The notes: a model not told the origin generated them from the sequence alone. 64,000 nucleotides of DNA from Ricordea florida (GCA_949710005.1 OX453274.1:1860001-1924000), one strand, 5' to 3'; shown: positions 14,900 through 22,109, counted from the stretch's first letter. Made by a program: numbers and translations.

Positions 14900-15429
14900 A
14901 GTAGTGGTGAAAAGCGGTTTGTGGGACATGCAGAAATTTGCCTGAGATTTGCCTGAGATTTGTCTGAGATTTGCCAGAGATTTTGCCAAGCCGACGCAAA
15001 GCCGACGCAAAGCCGATGCCAAGCCGATGCCAAGCCGGTGCCAAGCCGACGCAAAGCCGATGCCAAGCCGGTGCCAAGCCGATGCCAAGCCGATGCCAAG
15101 CCGACGCAAAGCCGATGCCAAGCCGATGCCAAGCCGATGCCAAGCCGATGCCAAGCCGATGCCAAGCCGATGCCAAGCCGATGCCAAGCCGATGCCAAAC
15201 CCCACCAAACCTTATACTACACCCTCCCTTTTCCAACATCCAGAATAAGTTTTGCAAAGTTTTTACAAAGTTTGAGGAAAGTGGATGCGGAGAATTCGCC
15301 ATCCATATCCAAGCCCGCCCCTGCATAAGTATCCGCGAAATAAAATTTTGATTTTAATGTTAATTTAAAGAATAACTTACGAAAGTATAAATGGAAGAGT
15401 TACAAAATAAAAAAGTTGTGGAATTGAAA
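14900..15429 (+). repeat. Element A left inverted terminal repeat (530 bp)
   Basis: It mirrors 29503-30032 base for base as far as I can follow. It contains four copies of a TTTGCCTGAGA-type 11-mer (about 14938-14981), an 11-bp minisatellite, a TTTAAAGA promoter-like motif at 15364-15371, and the first 13 codons of the left-terminal gene. The open frames read through the minisatellite are artefacts of its 11-bp period. Confidence 0.92.
14985..15199 (+). repeat. 11-bp minisatellite in left terminal repeat
   Basis: About 19.5 copies of an 11-mer of the type GCCRRYGCMAA. Variants (GACGCAAA, GATGCCAA, GGTGCCAA) are interspersed, and the same order is mirrored in the right terminal repeat. The period is close to one helical turn, so a protein binding repeated sites would see them on the same DNA face. 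Confidence 0.9.
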
Positions 15430-15789
15430 TTTGTACAACTGAAAAAAATTGCTAAAGAGTTGAAAATTAAAGGACGATCTAGAATGCGAAAAGAAGATTT
15501 TATTAATGCGTTAAAAAAATTTCCAGATGAGGAGATTAATAAATTAATACTAAAAGATACTATCAATAATTATGATTATATTTGTATTCATGGAAAGTGT
15601 AAATATTTCTGTAGAGAGTGTGGAGGAACACAAATATGTGAACACAATAAAATTAAGTCATACTGTAAAGAATGTAAAGGCTCACAAATATGTGAACACA
15701 AATTACAAAAGTATATATGTAAAGAGTGTAAAGGAAAAGGAATATGTGAACATAATAAACAAAAGAGACAGTGTAAAGAATGTTGCTAA
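15391..15789 (+). CDS. SAP-like protein with four CxH-x6-CxxC repeats
   Basis: 132 residues. Residues 1-50 form a short helical SAP/HeH-like segment (LKKIAKELKIKGRSRM followed by an acidic helix), a fold often used for DNA or RNA binding. Residues about 65-132 hold four 18-residue repeats of pattern C-x-H-x6-C-x2-C, probably a zinc-binding array. I remember similar repeats from giant viruses and algae, but I have not searched. The first 13 residues are encoded by the terminal repeat and are identical to the start of the polymerase at the other end. The gene has a TTTAAAGA motif 20 bases before its ATG. Its role is unknown; DNA-end binding or regulation is a guess. Confidence 0.75.
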   Translation: MEELQNKKVVELKFVQLKKIAKELKIKGRSRMRKEDFINALKKFPDEEINKLILKDTINNYDYICIHGKCKYFCRECGGTQICEHNKIKSYCKECKGSQICEHKLQKYICKECKGKGICEHNKQKRQCKECC

Positions 15790-15844
15790 ATATAAAAAAA
15801 ATGATTTTTAATGTTATTTAAAGATATAAAATAAAATATAAAAG

Positions 15845-16564
15845 ATGGAAGAAATAGATTTTTTCGATAAATACAATTATAATTCTGATGATGATGATGT
15901 TGATATTAAACCAATAATTATAGAGAACGAAAAAATGGAATTATGTTGTTTTATTTATGAAGTAGATATTACTTTAACCTATTACAATAAAAAAAGACTT
16001 TGTTTTTGTGATTTTATAGAGTTTATAATTAATAAAGATTTGTTAAAAAGACTAACAAAAATTCGCGGTTTTATTGATTATCATTACGATGCAGATGCTG
16101 GTATGTTTGATATTTATGATGAAAAAAGCGATCATATTTATTTTCATATTGTTTATGATTCTTTTGAGGATGAAGATCTAGCGGGTGGAGGTAAATTTAC
16201 CAACAATAAAAATTTTGGTGTAAATGGAATAAACGTAAGAAAGTTTGTAAAAGAGATATTAAAAAAATTTAATGGAGATTATGAAGAAAGTATTAATTCC
16301 ATTGAATATGAAGAAGATGAAGGTTGTAGAGAATATGTTGATAAAACCTATCATGATAAGGAATGTGATATTAATAACTTTGATAAAAATTTTTTTGTTA
16401 ATTTTTTGGAGGTTACTTTATATGTAGATCCTTTTAAAATGAAACATAAAAAGAAATTTTACAAACCCCTGCATGACGAAATAACGGAGGCGGCTTGGGA
16501 TCCAAATTGGTATCTTGATTTTCAAGAATTAAGAGATTTGAAAGAAAGATGGAGTAATAATTAA
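15845..16564 (+). CDS. Unknown acidic protein (239 aa), conserved in both elements
   Basis: I do not recognise the family. The protein is rich in Asp, Glu, Phe and Tyr, with no signal peptide or membrane segment. It is homologous to the 208-residue product at 44793-45419: shared stretches include a CDFIE motif near residues 56-60, a G(I/V)NG-I-V-KFVK(E/K)ILK segment in the middle, and a C-terminal FHDE/LHDE...W-x-P motif. It lies 55 bases after the repeat-protein gene on the same strand, with TTTAAAGA at 15817-15824. A hairpin follows 10 bases after its stop, where it converges with the leftward virion cluster. Confidence 0.75.
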   Translation: MEEIDFFDKYNYNSDDDDVDIKPIIIENEKMELCCFIYEVDITLTYYNKKRLCFCDFIEFIINKDLLKRLTKIRGFIDYHYDADAGMFDIYDEKSDHIYFHIVYDSFEDEDLAGGGKFTNNKNFGVNGINVRKFVKEILKKFNGDYEESINSIEYEEDEGCREYVDKTYHDKECDINNFDKNFFVNFLEVTLYVDPFKMKHKKKFYKPLHDEITEAAWDPNWYLDFQELRDLKERWSNN

Positions 16565-16574
16565 AACTAATTAT

Positions 16575-16602
16575 GTTATATAACCCAAAATGGTTACATA
16601 AC
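16575..16602. terminator. Hairpin at convergent gene ends (element A)
   Basis: GTTATATAACC pairs with GGTTACATAAC across a 6-base loop, with a single wobble. It lies in the 44-bp gap between the stop of the rightward unknown gene and the stop of the leftward penton-like gene, so it can serve both transcripts. The same stem recurs at two convergent ends in element B (45434-45463, 50690-50731). Confidence 0.7.
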
Positions 16603-16608
16603 AAAAAT

Positions 16609-17244
16609 TTATCTAAATCTTAAACTAAAAGTTATGGGAGAACCCATCAGATCAAGTTTTTTCCATTCAACATCTAATATGCTTAAATCAAAATGATTTA
16701 TAACGCTATCATATTTTCGAACTGGGATTGTTGGATAATCCTTTGTGGGTATGTTTGCAAGTAGGTGTGATGGTGAGAGTTTAACAAGTTCCCCATATTT
16801 GGTTTTATTCATATATGATGACTTATTATCCACTATACTACACATAAGTCTCAGTGGTTCCTTAATCTGTATATTTATGGGGTATAATTTACCAGGATTT
16901 ATAACTCTGGGTATACCTAAACCAACCGCTAACCCTCTCGTAAGTTTAATGTTAAAGTTCTTATTGGAATAAAGATAGTCAACAGCGTCTGTCTCGATGA
17001 TTGTTATCTTTGCCCTATCGGTATCATTAAGAAAGGTCGACTGAATATCACGCAACGAATATGTGCCGGGTTGTATTATTATTAGAGGCTGATTCTCATC
17101 ATTAAACAATATCTGTTGTTCCTTGAAATTAATCAATCTTTTGGTTTGTATATTACAATCCAGGAGTTGTATCTCCTGAAGATTTTTCAGCGGAGGATCT
17201 AAATAAATCCTTGTTTCAGACTCGTACATGGTAATGCTTAACAT
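16609..17244 (-). CDS. Penton-like / minor virion protein candidate
   Basis: 211 residues, mostly beta-strand-like. It opens with TRIYLDPPLKN and has a G(T)YS-L-IQ segment near residue 80, an LMCSIVD segment near 137 and a C-terminal SPITFSLRFR. This layout resembles a widespread family of animal Polinton-encoded virion proteins (single jelly-roll or attachment type), so I infer a minor capsid or vertex role; the assignment is by resemblance only. It is the last gene of the leftward virion cluster. Element B carries a 211-residue homologue and a 128-residue compact paralogue. TCTTTAGA at 17266-17273 is the motif in reverse, 22 bases before the ATG. Confidence 0.6.
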   Translation of the reverse strand: MLSITMYESETRIYLDPPLKNLQEIQLLDCNIQTKRLINFKEQQILFNDENQPLIIIQPGTYSLRDIQSTFLNDTDRAKITIIETDAVDYLYSNKNFNIKLTRGLAVGLGIPRVINPGKLYPINIQIKEPLRLMCSIVDNKSSYMNKTKYGELVKLSPSHLLANIPTKDYPTIPVRKYDSVINHFDLSILDVEWKKLDLMGSPITFSLRFR

Positions 17245-17472
17245 TTTTGTTTTCAGCGAAGCTGGTCTTTAGATCTGATTACATCATTGACGTAATCACA
17301 TTCCTGAGCGACGTTAGAAACCGACCTTTTTGAAGTAAACATAAAATCTACTTTTCGATTTCAAATCCACTTTACATTTTTCTTGTTGCTATGTCGTAAA
17401 AGTATGCAATCTATTGTTCTACACGTGAACGCTAATCCAAAAACAATGATAATCACGTGAAATGGTCATGAA
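17245..17472. promoter_or_regulatory. 228-bp gap upstream of penton-like gene
   Basis: This is the longest gap inside the element A virion cluster, and element B has only about 108 bp here. It holds the TCTAAAGA motif (minus strand, 17266-17273), an imperfect palindrome at 17277-17297 whose centre contains TGACGTAA (a host bZIP/CRE-like core), and two CACGTG-type E-box cores near 17425 and 17455. No open frame of note. Confidence 0.4.
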
Positions 17473-19089
17473 CTACCGAAATAGATACCACGCCAACCCT
17501 CCGCCGATAATTATAAATGTTAATATACGCACTTCATGCTCGCTTTGTGGATTGGTTTCATGTTGCGTAGTCACATCCTGACCTTTGGATGACTTTTCGT
17601 TTTGCGATGGAGGGATTTTTGGTTTCGGATTTGTATCAACTATTGAATGAGGTAATTTTAACTTTGAAGATCCTAAGTTATGACTTATTCCAACCGGTTT
17701 TGATTCCATGTTTAGGGAATTATTCACCCCAAATTTCATATCATTAGTCGCTTTCATAAGTTTGTTATTATATCCAACCACGCTCTCAGTATTTATGATC
17801 ATATTACTTGGCATCAACCACACACCAGGAGCAACAGCTAAATCAAGCCGTAATTTCGCTTCTTGTACAGCTAATTGATAATTTTTAACAGAATTCGAAA
17901 TGTCATTCTCAATCACACTACTTTCAAATAAAGCTAAGAATTCTTGTTGTGTCTCAATCGCTCCTCCACCATTGCCGTAAATCGAGTTTCTAGTGTTGAC
18001 TTGTGCACCTAATATACAGTAAACAAAAGCTTCTGCAGATCGATTCAATCTCCCCAAACCAGCTTTTGTTATTCCGTGACCACTTTCTGGTATAAACCAA
18101 GCATATTTGAAATCCTCAAATTCAATATTTCGAAGCAATGAGATTAAATTACCATCTATTTTCTTCCCTCCATCATCTGAAAATTTTGCTGAATCGCTCG
18201 GCCATATATTAGCTTCAGGATCATAATTTCTTATAATTCTAACATTTTGATCTCCCCCTCCCTGCCCATGAACGCTTCCAGGCGGCACGTATCCTTTTCC
18301 GTAATTAATGTAAACATCTCCCAATCCACCGTTTGTTCCCCCCTTAAATCTAAAATCAGCTAAAGGTTTATTTAATCCCTTAAAGTCTTGATTATTACTA
18401 AGTCCAAATTCTGCACACAATCGATTATATGCCAATTTGTTGTATGGGTTATTTTTTACAGAAAAAGTTTGTTCTCCTGGCAATGGTAACCCCATTTCAT
18501 ACAATATTCTCCTTATTGTGAAATACACATGAAACTTTATAAAACTACTAATAACTTTGGGGTAATTTAAACTTTCAATTAAGCTAACTCCGCATCCAGA
18601 TGTTGCACACCATACAGCCATATTTAGTTGTTGTGGCCAATGATTAATATTGGGTTTATTCAACCAAGCTCTACTCTCTTTACCGCTATAAAGGGAAATA
18701 ACTTGCGATTTAAATATATTTCTCATAGGAGCAGTGAATTTCTTTGTATCTGAAACATATATATCTAAAAAGTTTAGCATTTTTGTTACATCGGGAGCCA
18801 TGTCATCAAATTTAACTCCAGGTATTGGATAAGATTGATTTGTAAATGATAAACTCTTTGGAAATGAACTAACCTTAACTTTATTTTCTAACCCCAAATC
18901 TTGCCATAATAATGTTTTCAAATTATTAGAAAGATTATCAGTCCATGTTTTTCCAGTAGGGTCATCATTAGACATTATTGTTGTTCCATTAACTTTCCAC
19001 TTAATATATCCTCCAAATGAATCATTAACAAATGTAAATTTATCAAGGTTTGCGTTTGGATATCGGGTTTTGAAATCGTTTAATAACAT
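17473..19089 (-). CDS. Large C-terminally anchored virion protein (538 aa), function unknown
   Basis: I do not recognise a named domain. The protein has a long globular region with strongly conserved blocks in both elements (AVWCATSGCG near 160, FIKFHVYFTIRRIL near 187, HG-TKAGLGRLNRS near 345, AP-GVWLMPSNMI near 420), a low-complexity Pro/Lys/Gln/Ser tail, and one C-terminal membrane segment ending WYLFR. The end anchor and its place among capsid genes suggest a virion-surface or membrane-associated structural protein; a role in attachment or membrane interaction is speculation. The promoter motif TCTTTAGA is at 19118-19125. An inverted copy of the CATCTTATTCT string around the ATG lies upstream at 19130-19140. 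Confidence 0.65.
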   Translation of the reverse strand: MLLNDFKTRYPNANLDKFTFVNDSFGGYIKWKVNGTTIMSNDDPTGKTWTDNLSNNLKTLLWQDLGLENKVKVSSFPKSLSFTNQSYPIPGVKFDDMAPDVTKMLNFLDIYVSDTKKFTAPMRNIFKSQVISLYSGKESRAWLNKPNINHWPQQLNMAVWCATSGCGVSLIESLNYPKVISSFIKFHVYFTIRRILYEMGLPLPGEQTFSVKNNPYNKLAYNRLCAEFGLSNNQDFKGLNKPLADFRFKGGTNGGLGDVYINYGKGYVPPGSVHGQGGGDQNVRIIRNYDPEANIWPSDSAKFSDDGGKKIDGNLISLLRNIEFEDFKYAWFIPESGHGITKAGLGRLNRSAEAFVYCILGAQVNTRNSIYGNGGGAIETQQEFLALFESSVIENDISNSVKNYQLAVQEAKLRLDLAVAPGVWLMPSNMIINTESVVGYNNKLMKATNDMKFGVNNSLNMESKPVGISHNLGSSKLKLPHSIVDTNPKPKIPPSQNEKSSKGQDVTTQHETNPQSEHEVRILTFIIIGGGLAWYLFR

Positions 19090-19146
19090 CTTATTCTTTG
19101 TGTTTCAGATAATATGGTCTTTAGATTAAGAATAAGATGTAAAGTA

Positions 19147-19290
19147 TTAATCTTCAATAGTATTTCTAATACCTGCAAAACAATTACAACCCACATCAGT
19201 TCTCTCATATGAAATTTTTAATGAGCGGGACCGGTTAGTTCTTTTAATAGCTCCGATCGAACTTCTCTTCTTATCTGCGACATGTTTAAG
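19147..19290 (-). other. Putative -1 frameshift extension of the 209-aa membrane-protein gene
   Basis: On the minus strand the 0-frame codons GAA AAA AAC form a perfect A AAA AAC slippery heptamer (plus coordinates 19290-19296). The -1 frame is open from there for 47 codons, past the 0-frame stop at 19218, to TAA at 19147-19149, so a shifted product would be 186 + 47 = 233 residues. Element B has the identical heptamer and an open -1 frame. Beyond the 0-frame stop the two share LKISYERTDVG-x-NCFAGIRNT, with differences mostly at third codon positions of this frame. No ATG lies in this frame after its upstream TAG. Confidence 0.65.
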
Positions 19291-19847
19291 TTTTTTTCTG
19301 TATCTCTCCTAAATTTTTGGCGAACTTCTTGTTTTAGTTTTTGAAACTTTTCCAACTCTGCTAAAATTATAGAAAATTCTTGATCGGATATAACATTATC
19401 TTTCAATGCCTTTGAAACCAAGTCGTTAATGGTGTTTAATTTTGATTTTGCAATTGCGGTGGTTTGTTCGTGTTTGCTAACTTTATGAGAAAGTTTTTTA
19501 GCAGCAATACCAAATCCAACCGATAATCCGCCAAAAACTCCACCTACAACACCCAAAGGCACACCAACAACAGCACCAAAACCAGTAAGAGAAGTTCCTA
19601 AACCGCTTGCAGATAGAATAACTGAAATCATACCGCCACAAACACTTATTTTTGTAAATATTCCTCTAGCTCTATTATATTTTTTTCTTACTTCTTCGTA
19701 ATGTCTAATTTCTTTCTCAAGATTTTGTAATACTTCGCTTGATTTTTGCAGTCTGAAATTAATAGGATCAGGATTATTAGGCAATCCAGGGTAAATCGAG
19801 CTTCGATCGGGGCCGGCAGGGCCGTAAATTCTATTGTATTCATCCAT
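19218..19847 (-). CDS. Two-helix membrane protein (209 aa), possibly frameshifted
   Basis: An N-terminal coiled coil (residues about 35-60) is followed by two adjacent hydrophobic Gly-rich segments (about 65-120, including SLTGFGAVVGVPLGVVGG), a KHE heptad region, and a basic C-terminal helix. Such proteins are common in cnidarian Polinton-like elements, and a virion membrane or membrane-active role is inferred. The extreme N-terminus contains a GC-rich insertion (GPAGPDRSS) resembling the modular repeats of element B. The promoter motif is at 19875-19882. A slippery heptamer at codon 185-186 may direct some ribosomes into the -1 extension described separately. Confidence 0.7.
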   Translation of the reverse strand: MDEYNRIYGPAGPDRSSIYPGLPNNPDPINFRLQKSSEVLQNLEKEIRHYEEVRKKYNRARGIFTKISVCGGMISVILSASGLGTSLTGFGAVVGVPLGVVGGVFGGLSVGFGIAAKKLSHKVSKHEQTTAIAKSKLNTINDLVSKALKDNVISDQEFSIILAELEKFQKLKQEVRQKFRRDTEKNLNMSQIRREVRSELLKELTGPAH

Positions 19848-19886
19848 ATTGTATTTTTACTGAACGGTATGATATCTTTAAATTTG

Positions 19887-20876
19887 TTACTTTCTCTTGC
19901 TCTTTTTTATACTTTCCACAAAATATAGAACCACAGCCATTATCAAAAGCCATGCATTCTTACCTAAAAATCCAATAACCTCACCTGCTGTTTTGAATAG
20001 AAAGCTCACGATTGCCCCAACCATTCCAGGCAATATTTCACCTAGTTTCTTACCGAGAGTTTTCAAACCATTACCTACACCTTTTCCTAAAGTAGATAAT
20101 CCTTTTGAAAGATTAGAAACTATAACCCCAATAATGACGCCTACAGCGCTAACAACAGCAAAAACTGTAAAACCATACTTTTTGAAGATTGACTTAATTC
20201 GTTCCCTTAATGACATTCTTTCTCGGATTTGTTCACTCTCACGATCCATGGCAGCTATTTCATTATCATCATCAGCAATTTCTCTATCTAAAGTCTCTAT
20301 TCTTGCTCTTTCCTCTGGCGTTTTCATTGGTTTATCCTCAATGAATTTTTTCTCCTCCTTCTTTTTATTTTGTGATTCTTTTATCTTTTCAACCTCACGA
20401 TCATTATCTTCAATGATATCTTCTGCTCTTGGCCCTAAAGCATTTTTTAGTTGGCCGTCACGAAGTTTAGCTCCACTTTTAAGATTTCTAAATTCGCCGC
20501 CTCTAAGAACATATGTAGCCGCATTAGTTCTACCTGTTAATTTAATTGCTGGTAATTTTATTCCTTTCCCTACATTTTGTAAAAATGTTATAATATGTTG
20601 AAATTTTGGTTTTGGATATACAATTTTTATATCATCTTCAGCTTCTTTTTTTTCTTTAATCCTTTCAAAAAGAAGCTTATTTTTATTAATACCACCAAAT
20701 GAAGTTTCTGCCTCCTCCTCCCGCTCATCATCTTGGTTAATTAAACGAGTGGTTGATGATATTGTATCCAATTCCATATTTTGTTCATCAATATCATCAT
20801 TATCATCATCATCATCTTTTGTTTCATTTAGTTCAGTTGGATCTAAATCTTCTGGTAAATATCCTCCTTCTGCCAT
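19887..20876 (-). CDS. Modular coiled-coil/membrane virion protein (329 aa)
   Basis: Acidic Asp/Glu-rich N-terminus (residues 1-60, ending in SFGG), a central variable region with charged coiled-coil segments (about 165-235), then a conserved C-terminal block of hydrophobic segments (VFAVVSAVGVIIGVIVSNL, MVGAIVSFLFKTAGEVIGFL, AWLLIMAVVLYFVE) with an amphipathic Gly/Lys-rich stretch between the first two. The C-terminal block is nearly identical in the 400-residue element B homologue, while the centre is not homologous. Likely a virion membrane or membrane-penetration protein; exact role unknown. An extended promoter motif (TTTAAAGATTTCTTACTGATG in sense) lies 29 bases upstream, at 20906-20913. 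Confidence 0.65.
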   Translation of the reverse strand: MAEGGYLPEDLDPTELNETKDDDDDNDDIDEQNMELDTISSTTRLINQDDEREEEAETSFGGINKNKLLFERIKEKKEAEDDIKIVYPKPKFQHIITFLQNVGKGIKLPAIKLTGRTNAATYVLRGGEFRNLKSGAKLRDGQLKNALGPRAEDIIEDNDREVEKIKESQNKKKEEKKFIEDKPMKTPEERARIETLDREIADDDNEIAAMDRESEQIRERMSLRERIKSIFKKYGFTVFAVVSAVGVIIGVIVSNLSKGLSTLGKGVGNGLKTLGKKLGEILPGMVGAIVSFLFKTAGEVIGFLGKNAWLLIMAVVLYFVESIKKSKRK

Positions 20877-20931
20877 ATTTAGATTTTTTACTCATCAGTA
20901 AGAAATCTTTAAACTAATCGCATACAATTAA

Positions 20932-21324
20932 CTATATGAATTTACTAGCTATATAACCTAAGGCTAACATACCGCCACCTACATATACCATTTCACCCGT
21001 CTTTTGATTATCGCTGGGTCTATAATAATCCGAGAATTTTGGTTCTTGCATTTGTTCATATAATGCAAATTGTTCATTTGTAGTTGAAATATTTTTTGAT
21101 GCTTGATATTTTTCATCTTTTTTCTTTATTTTCCAATCCATTAGTTTTTGTCTTTTTTCCTGATATTCTGCATAATCTCTTTGATATTTTTCCATTGCTT
21201 TATCGTGTCTTATTTTTTCTGTATCCGCATTATGTCCTGAAAGTCTTTTTGCAAGATAGTTTCCACCAATAAATGCAGTTGCATTTAATACAGCTCCTCC
21301 AATCATAAATGCTATTGATGCCAT
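20932..21324 (-). CDS. Small two-anchor membrane protein (130 aa)
   Basis: An N-terminal hydrophobic segment (residues 3-25, IAFMIGGAVLNATAF) is followed by a highly charged coiled coil (about 36-85), a conserved EPKFSDYYRPSDNQK motif (about 92-107) and a C-terminal hydrophobic segment (about 108-130). It resembles small proteins I associate with cnidarian Polinton-like elements. The element B homologue carries an extra PTESGRASLD-type insertion from a GC-rich repeat. It starts 11 bases after the 72-residue gene stop, has no exact TCTTTAAA upstream, and may be co-transcribed with it. Confidence 0.65.
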   Translation of the reverse strand: MASIAFMIGGAVLNATAFIGGNYLAKRLSGHNADTEKIRHDKAMEKYQRDYAEYQEKRQKLMDWKIKKKDEKYQASKNISTTNEQFALYEQMQEPKFSDYYRPSDNQKTGEMVYVGGGMLALGYIASKFI

Positions 21325-21335
21325 TTTTATATTCG

Positions 21336-21554
21336 TTAATTTGGAAGTATCTTTTGTTCCTCTAAATATGTTTTTAGATACATACTACCCGATAATACAG
21401 CAACCCATTTTGCATAATTTGTAATACTTGAGGATGGGTCGTTCATAAATGATTCTTTCATCATCTTTTTAGCTACATATCCAACTCCGGCTGCCAATCC
21501 GATAAGGACTGCAGAATCAGTTACAGTTTTCACAAGTTTATTTTCGTTTGACAT
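21336..21554 (-). CDS. Near-invariant 72-aa hydrophobic protein
   Basis: Two hydrophobic stretches (AVLIGLAAGVGYVAKKM, residues about 15-31, and KWVAVLSGSMYL, about 49-60) surround a polar loop. Only three of 72 residues differ from the element B copy, far fewer than in neighbouring genes, which implies strong constraint. Presumably a virion membrane or scaffold component; I do not know the family's function. The extended promoter motif (TCTTTAGA at 21580-21587 in reverse) lies upstream and is also conserved in B. Confidence 0.65.
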   Translation of the reverse strand: MSNENKLVKTVTDSAVLIGLAAGVGYVAKKMMKESFMNDPSSSITNYAKWVAVLSGSMYLKTYLEEQKILPN

Positions 21555-21609
21555 GATTTTTTACTACATCAGTAAGAAATCTTTAGATCCCTTTTGAGGC
21601 GTGATTAAA

Positions 21610-22068
21610 TTACATCATTCCAATTTTTGGACGATCTAGGGGTGGTGCTTGAGTATTTGTTTGTGGATTATGAACCTTTATGGGCGGAGCTTGAAAAGGT
21701 TGTGGTATTTGAGGTATTCTATTTTTGTAATATTCATCCCCAGCTTTTTCCCGATATCTCATAAAAAGATCAAATGCTGTAAAACCTAATACAACAATAG
21801 ATAAAACAGTAGTAAAAGATAACTCTGGCATCCATGATTTTGATTCACCATCTTCATTAGTCTCTTCTTCCTGTTTCATTTTTTCTTCACGTTTCATTTG
21901 CTCCTCGGCACGCTGTGTCTCTCTAGCTAATGCTTCTTTTGCCTTTTTATTATATTCAGCTAATTTCTTACCTGCTGCTACTTTTTTAGGATCTTTTTCC
22001 CGTTTTTTAGTATCTTTATTTTCCGGTTTGGGATCAGCTGTAATTTGTTCAACAACTTCTTCCGACAT
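21610..22068 (-). CDS. Single-anchor membrane protein with charged stalk (152 aa)
   Basis: A long Lys/Glu-rich helical N-terminal region (residues about 15-75), one membrane segment (LSFTTVLSIVVLGFTAFDLF, about 84-103), and a Pro/Gln-rich tail ending PKIGMM. It is homologous to the 163-residue protein of element B, whose N-terminus has a GC-repeat-derived insertion. It lies in the virion cluster between the 72-residue and 179-residue genes, with TCTTTAAA at 22092-22099. Function unknown; a virion membrane protein is inferred. Confidence 0.6.
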   Translation of the reverse strand: MSEEVVEQITADPKPENKDTKKREKDPKKVAAGKKLAEYNKKAKEALARETQRAEEQMKREEKMKQEEETNEDGESKSWMPELSFTTVLSIVVLGFTAFDLFMRYREKAGDEYYKNRIPQIPQPFQAPPIKVHNPQTNTQAPPLDRPKIGMM

Positions 22069-22109
22069 TATTTTATTTCCAAAGTAAAGAATCTTTAAAT
22101 CAGTTGTGC

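Noticed and set aside
14985..15199. CRISPR-like array
   Set aside because: The units are contiguous 11-mers without spacers; a minisatellite in an animal genome.
14815..15351. Long open frames on both strands rich in repeated Pro-Met-Pro-Ser or His-Arg-Leu-Gly units
   Set aside because: They are read-through of the 11-bp minisatellite in the terminal repeat, present in several frames on both strands, and are mirrored at 29581-30111. An 11-bp unit without stops gives open frames in every phase.
19170..19215. Splice acceptor-like TTGTTTTGCAG on the minus strand after the 209-residue gene
   Set aside because: Element B has TTGTTTTGCGG at the same place, destroying the AG, whereas the -1 reading frame is kept. 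Frameshifting explains the conservation better than splicing.
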